13,832 nucleotides of DNA from DASZHJ01 sp035938015. GTDB lineage: Bacteria; Pseudomonadota; Alphaproteobacteria; ATCC43930; CGMCC-115725. The translations under genes were made by a program, and so were the position numbers. Under the pieces are notes generated by a model that saw nothing but the letters and a program-made list of their open reading frames with translations, made no database searches and was not told the origin of the DNA. The stretch covers positions 1-13,832 of the forward strand of contig DASZHJ010000266.1 of NCBI GenBank assembly GCA_035938015.1, in the 5' to 3' direction. Positions 12,919 through 13,832 of this stretch are shown one piece after another; position 1 is the stretch's first letter, and each line of letters begins with the position of its first letter.

Positions 12919-13832
12919 ATGCCGCTTACCGTGCCCGCGAGCGCGGGTCAGGACCGCTGGTCCGGCTTTGTCGAGCCGGAGTCCGGTCTCTCGATTCCCT
13001 GTACCATTCTCCGCGGGCGCGCGCCCGGTCCGAAGCTCCTGGTCACCGCCGGCGTGCATGGCGCCGAGTATTCCAGCATCGAGGCGGCGCGGCGCCTCAC
13101 GCGCATGCCGCTCGAGGAACTCGTGGGCGAGCTCACCATCCTGCCGATCCTCAACATCGACGCGTTCTGGCAGCATCGCCCCTACTTCAATCCCCGCGAC
13201 GGCAAGAACATCAACCGGGTATTTCCCGGTAAAGCGGACGGCTCGCCCAGCGAGCGTTTGGCGGCTTGGGTCGCGCGCACCGCGATGCCCGGCATGAGCG
13301 CTTATATCGACTTGCACTGCGGCGACATCATCGAGGCGCTGCTGCCGTTCGCGATTTTTCCGGACGGCCACGACCGCAGCCGCGATCTCGCGATCGCCGC
13401 CGGCTTCCCGTACGTGATGCGCAGTGCGGCGCCGGGGCACAGCTATCGCGCCGCGGTCAATCAGGGCATCTCCGGCGTTCTCCTGGAATCCGGCGGCTGC
13501 GGTCTCTGGACCGAGGAGAGCGTCACGCTGATCGAGACCGGCGTGAAACGGATCATGGGCAAGCTCGGCATGCTGCCCGATCCCGGCGCCGAGACGGCTG
13601 GCCCGCCGATCTACACGATGAAAGTCGCGACGGCGCCGGTCGCGGGCTATTGGCACTGCGCGGTCTCGCCCGGCGCCCGCGTCGAGCGCGGCGCGAACCT
13701 CGGCGTCATCTATGATCTTGTGGGGGTAGGCGAGCACCGGATCACCGCCGAGGTTTCCGGCCCGGTGATCTATCATGTGACCAGCCTCGCCATCAGCGTG
13801 GGCGAGCCCCTGGTCGGCATTGCCATTAAAGA
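12919..13832 (+). CDS. Succinylglutamate desuccinylase/aspartoacylase family protein (partial, 3' end outside window)
   Basis: At least 304 residues are encoded with no stop before the window edge. The protein is a zinc-dependent carboxypeptidase-like amidohydrolase. The metal ligands are H47 and E50 in GVHGAE and H133 in DLHCGD. The substrate/arginine region is NINRVFPG (97-104), and E190 in LLESGG is the likely catalytic base. The C-terminal beta domain (GYWHCAVSPGARVERGANLG, 243-262) is the usual AstE/ASPA shape. Enzymes of this family cleave N-acyl amino acids or related amides, but many members have unknown substrates. The start has GGGAGGAG at 12905-12912, an excellent ribosome binding site six bases upstream. 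The family's usual length of about 320-350 suggests that only the last few tens of residues are missing. Confidence 0.93.
   Translation, partial: MPLTVPASAGQDRWSGFVEPESGLSIPCTILRGRAPGPKLLVTAGVHGAEYSSIEAARRLTRMPLEELVGELTILPILNIDAFWQHRPYFNPRDGKNINRVFPGKADGSPSERLAAWVARTAMPGMSAYIDLHCGDIIEALLPFAIFPDGHDRSRDLAIAAGFPYVMRSAAPGHSYRAAVNQGISGVLLESGGCGLWTEESVTLIETGVKRIMGKLGMLPDPGAETAGPPIYTMKVATAPVAGYWHCAVSPGARVERGANLGVIYDLVGVGEHRITAEVSGPVIYHVTSLAISVGEPLVGIAIK

Overview
The window is GC-rich and densely coded, and it looks like chromosomal DNA of an aerobic alphaproteobacterium, probably of the Rhodospirillales/Hyphomicrobiales type; the exact lineage cannot be fixed. The basis is the gene content: a Coq7-type ubiquinone hydroxylase, a long-form methylsuccinyl-CoA dehydrogenase (ethylmalonyl-CoA pathway), an EtfBA / 3-hydroxybutyryl-CoA dehydrogenase / PduO adenosyltransferase cluster, a twin-transmembrane HIG1-like protein and a DedA protein. 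No CRISPR array, insertion sequence, rRNA or phage gene was seen.

Layout. (1) 187-955: a small predicted lipoprotein (+) converges on an HNH endonuclease (-). (2) 956-3873: a divergent intergenic region with inverted repeats leads into the most unusual gene here, an 896-residue protein with an N-terminal TIR domain, one membrane segment and a C-terminal array of about 14 degenerate YD-like repeats of about 33 residues. (3) 3957-7459, all minus strand: twin-transmembrane protein, PduO-type cob(I)alamin adenosyltransferase, etfB, etfA and 3-hydroxybutyryl-CoA dehydrogenase. (4) 7561-7914 (+): a small GIY-YIG-like protein with a C-terminal CPVC motif, divergent from the twin-transmembrane gene across a 101-bp spacer holding a perfect palindrome. 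(5) 7988-11346, minus strand: a tightly packed operon transcribed as dedA, dsbB, coq7, mcd, with start/stop overlaps at two junctions. (6) 11490-13832, plus strand: a tRNA-Leu(CAA) with a good sigma-70-like promoter, an SDR oxidoreductase, a small secreted cationic protein, and a succinylglutamate desuccinylase/aspartoacylase-like metallohydrolase that runs off the right edge.

How the genes fit together. Methylsuccinyl-CoA dehydrogenase passes electrons to ETF (EtfAB) and from there into the ubiquinone pool, whose synthesis needs Coq7. The adenosyltransferase makes the adenosylcobalamin used by ethylmalonyl-CoA and methylmalonyl-CoA mutases, and 3-hydroxybutyryl-CoA dehydrogenase works at the C4 level of the same acyl-CoA chemistry. 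Regions 3 and 5 together therefore resemble part of the machinery for C2/C4 assimilation and flavin-linked acyl-CoA oxidation; the mutases and crotonyl-CoA carboxylase/reductase are not in the window. The TIR/YD protein has no obvious link to this metabolism and is the best candidate for an undescribed sensory or defence-like system.
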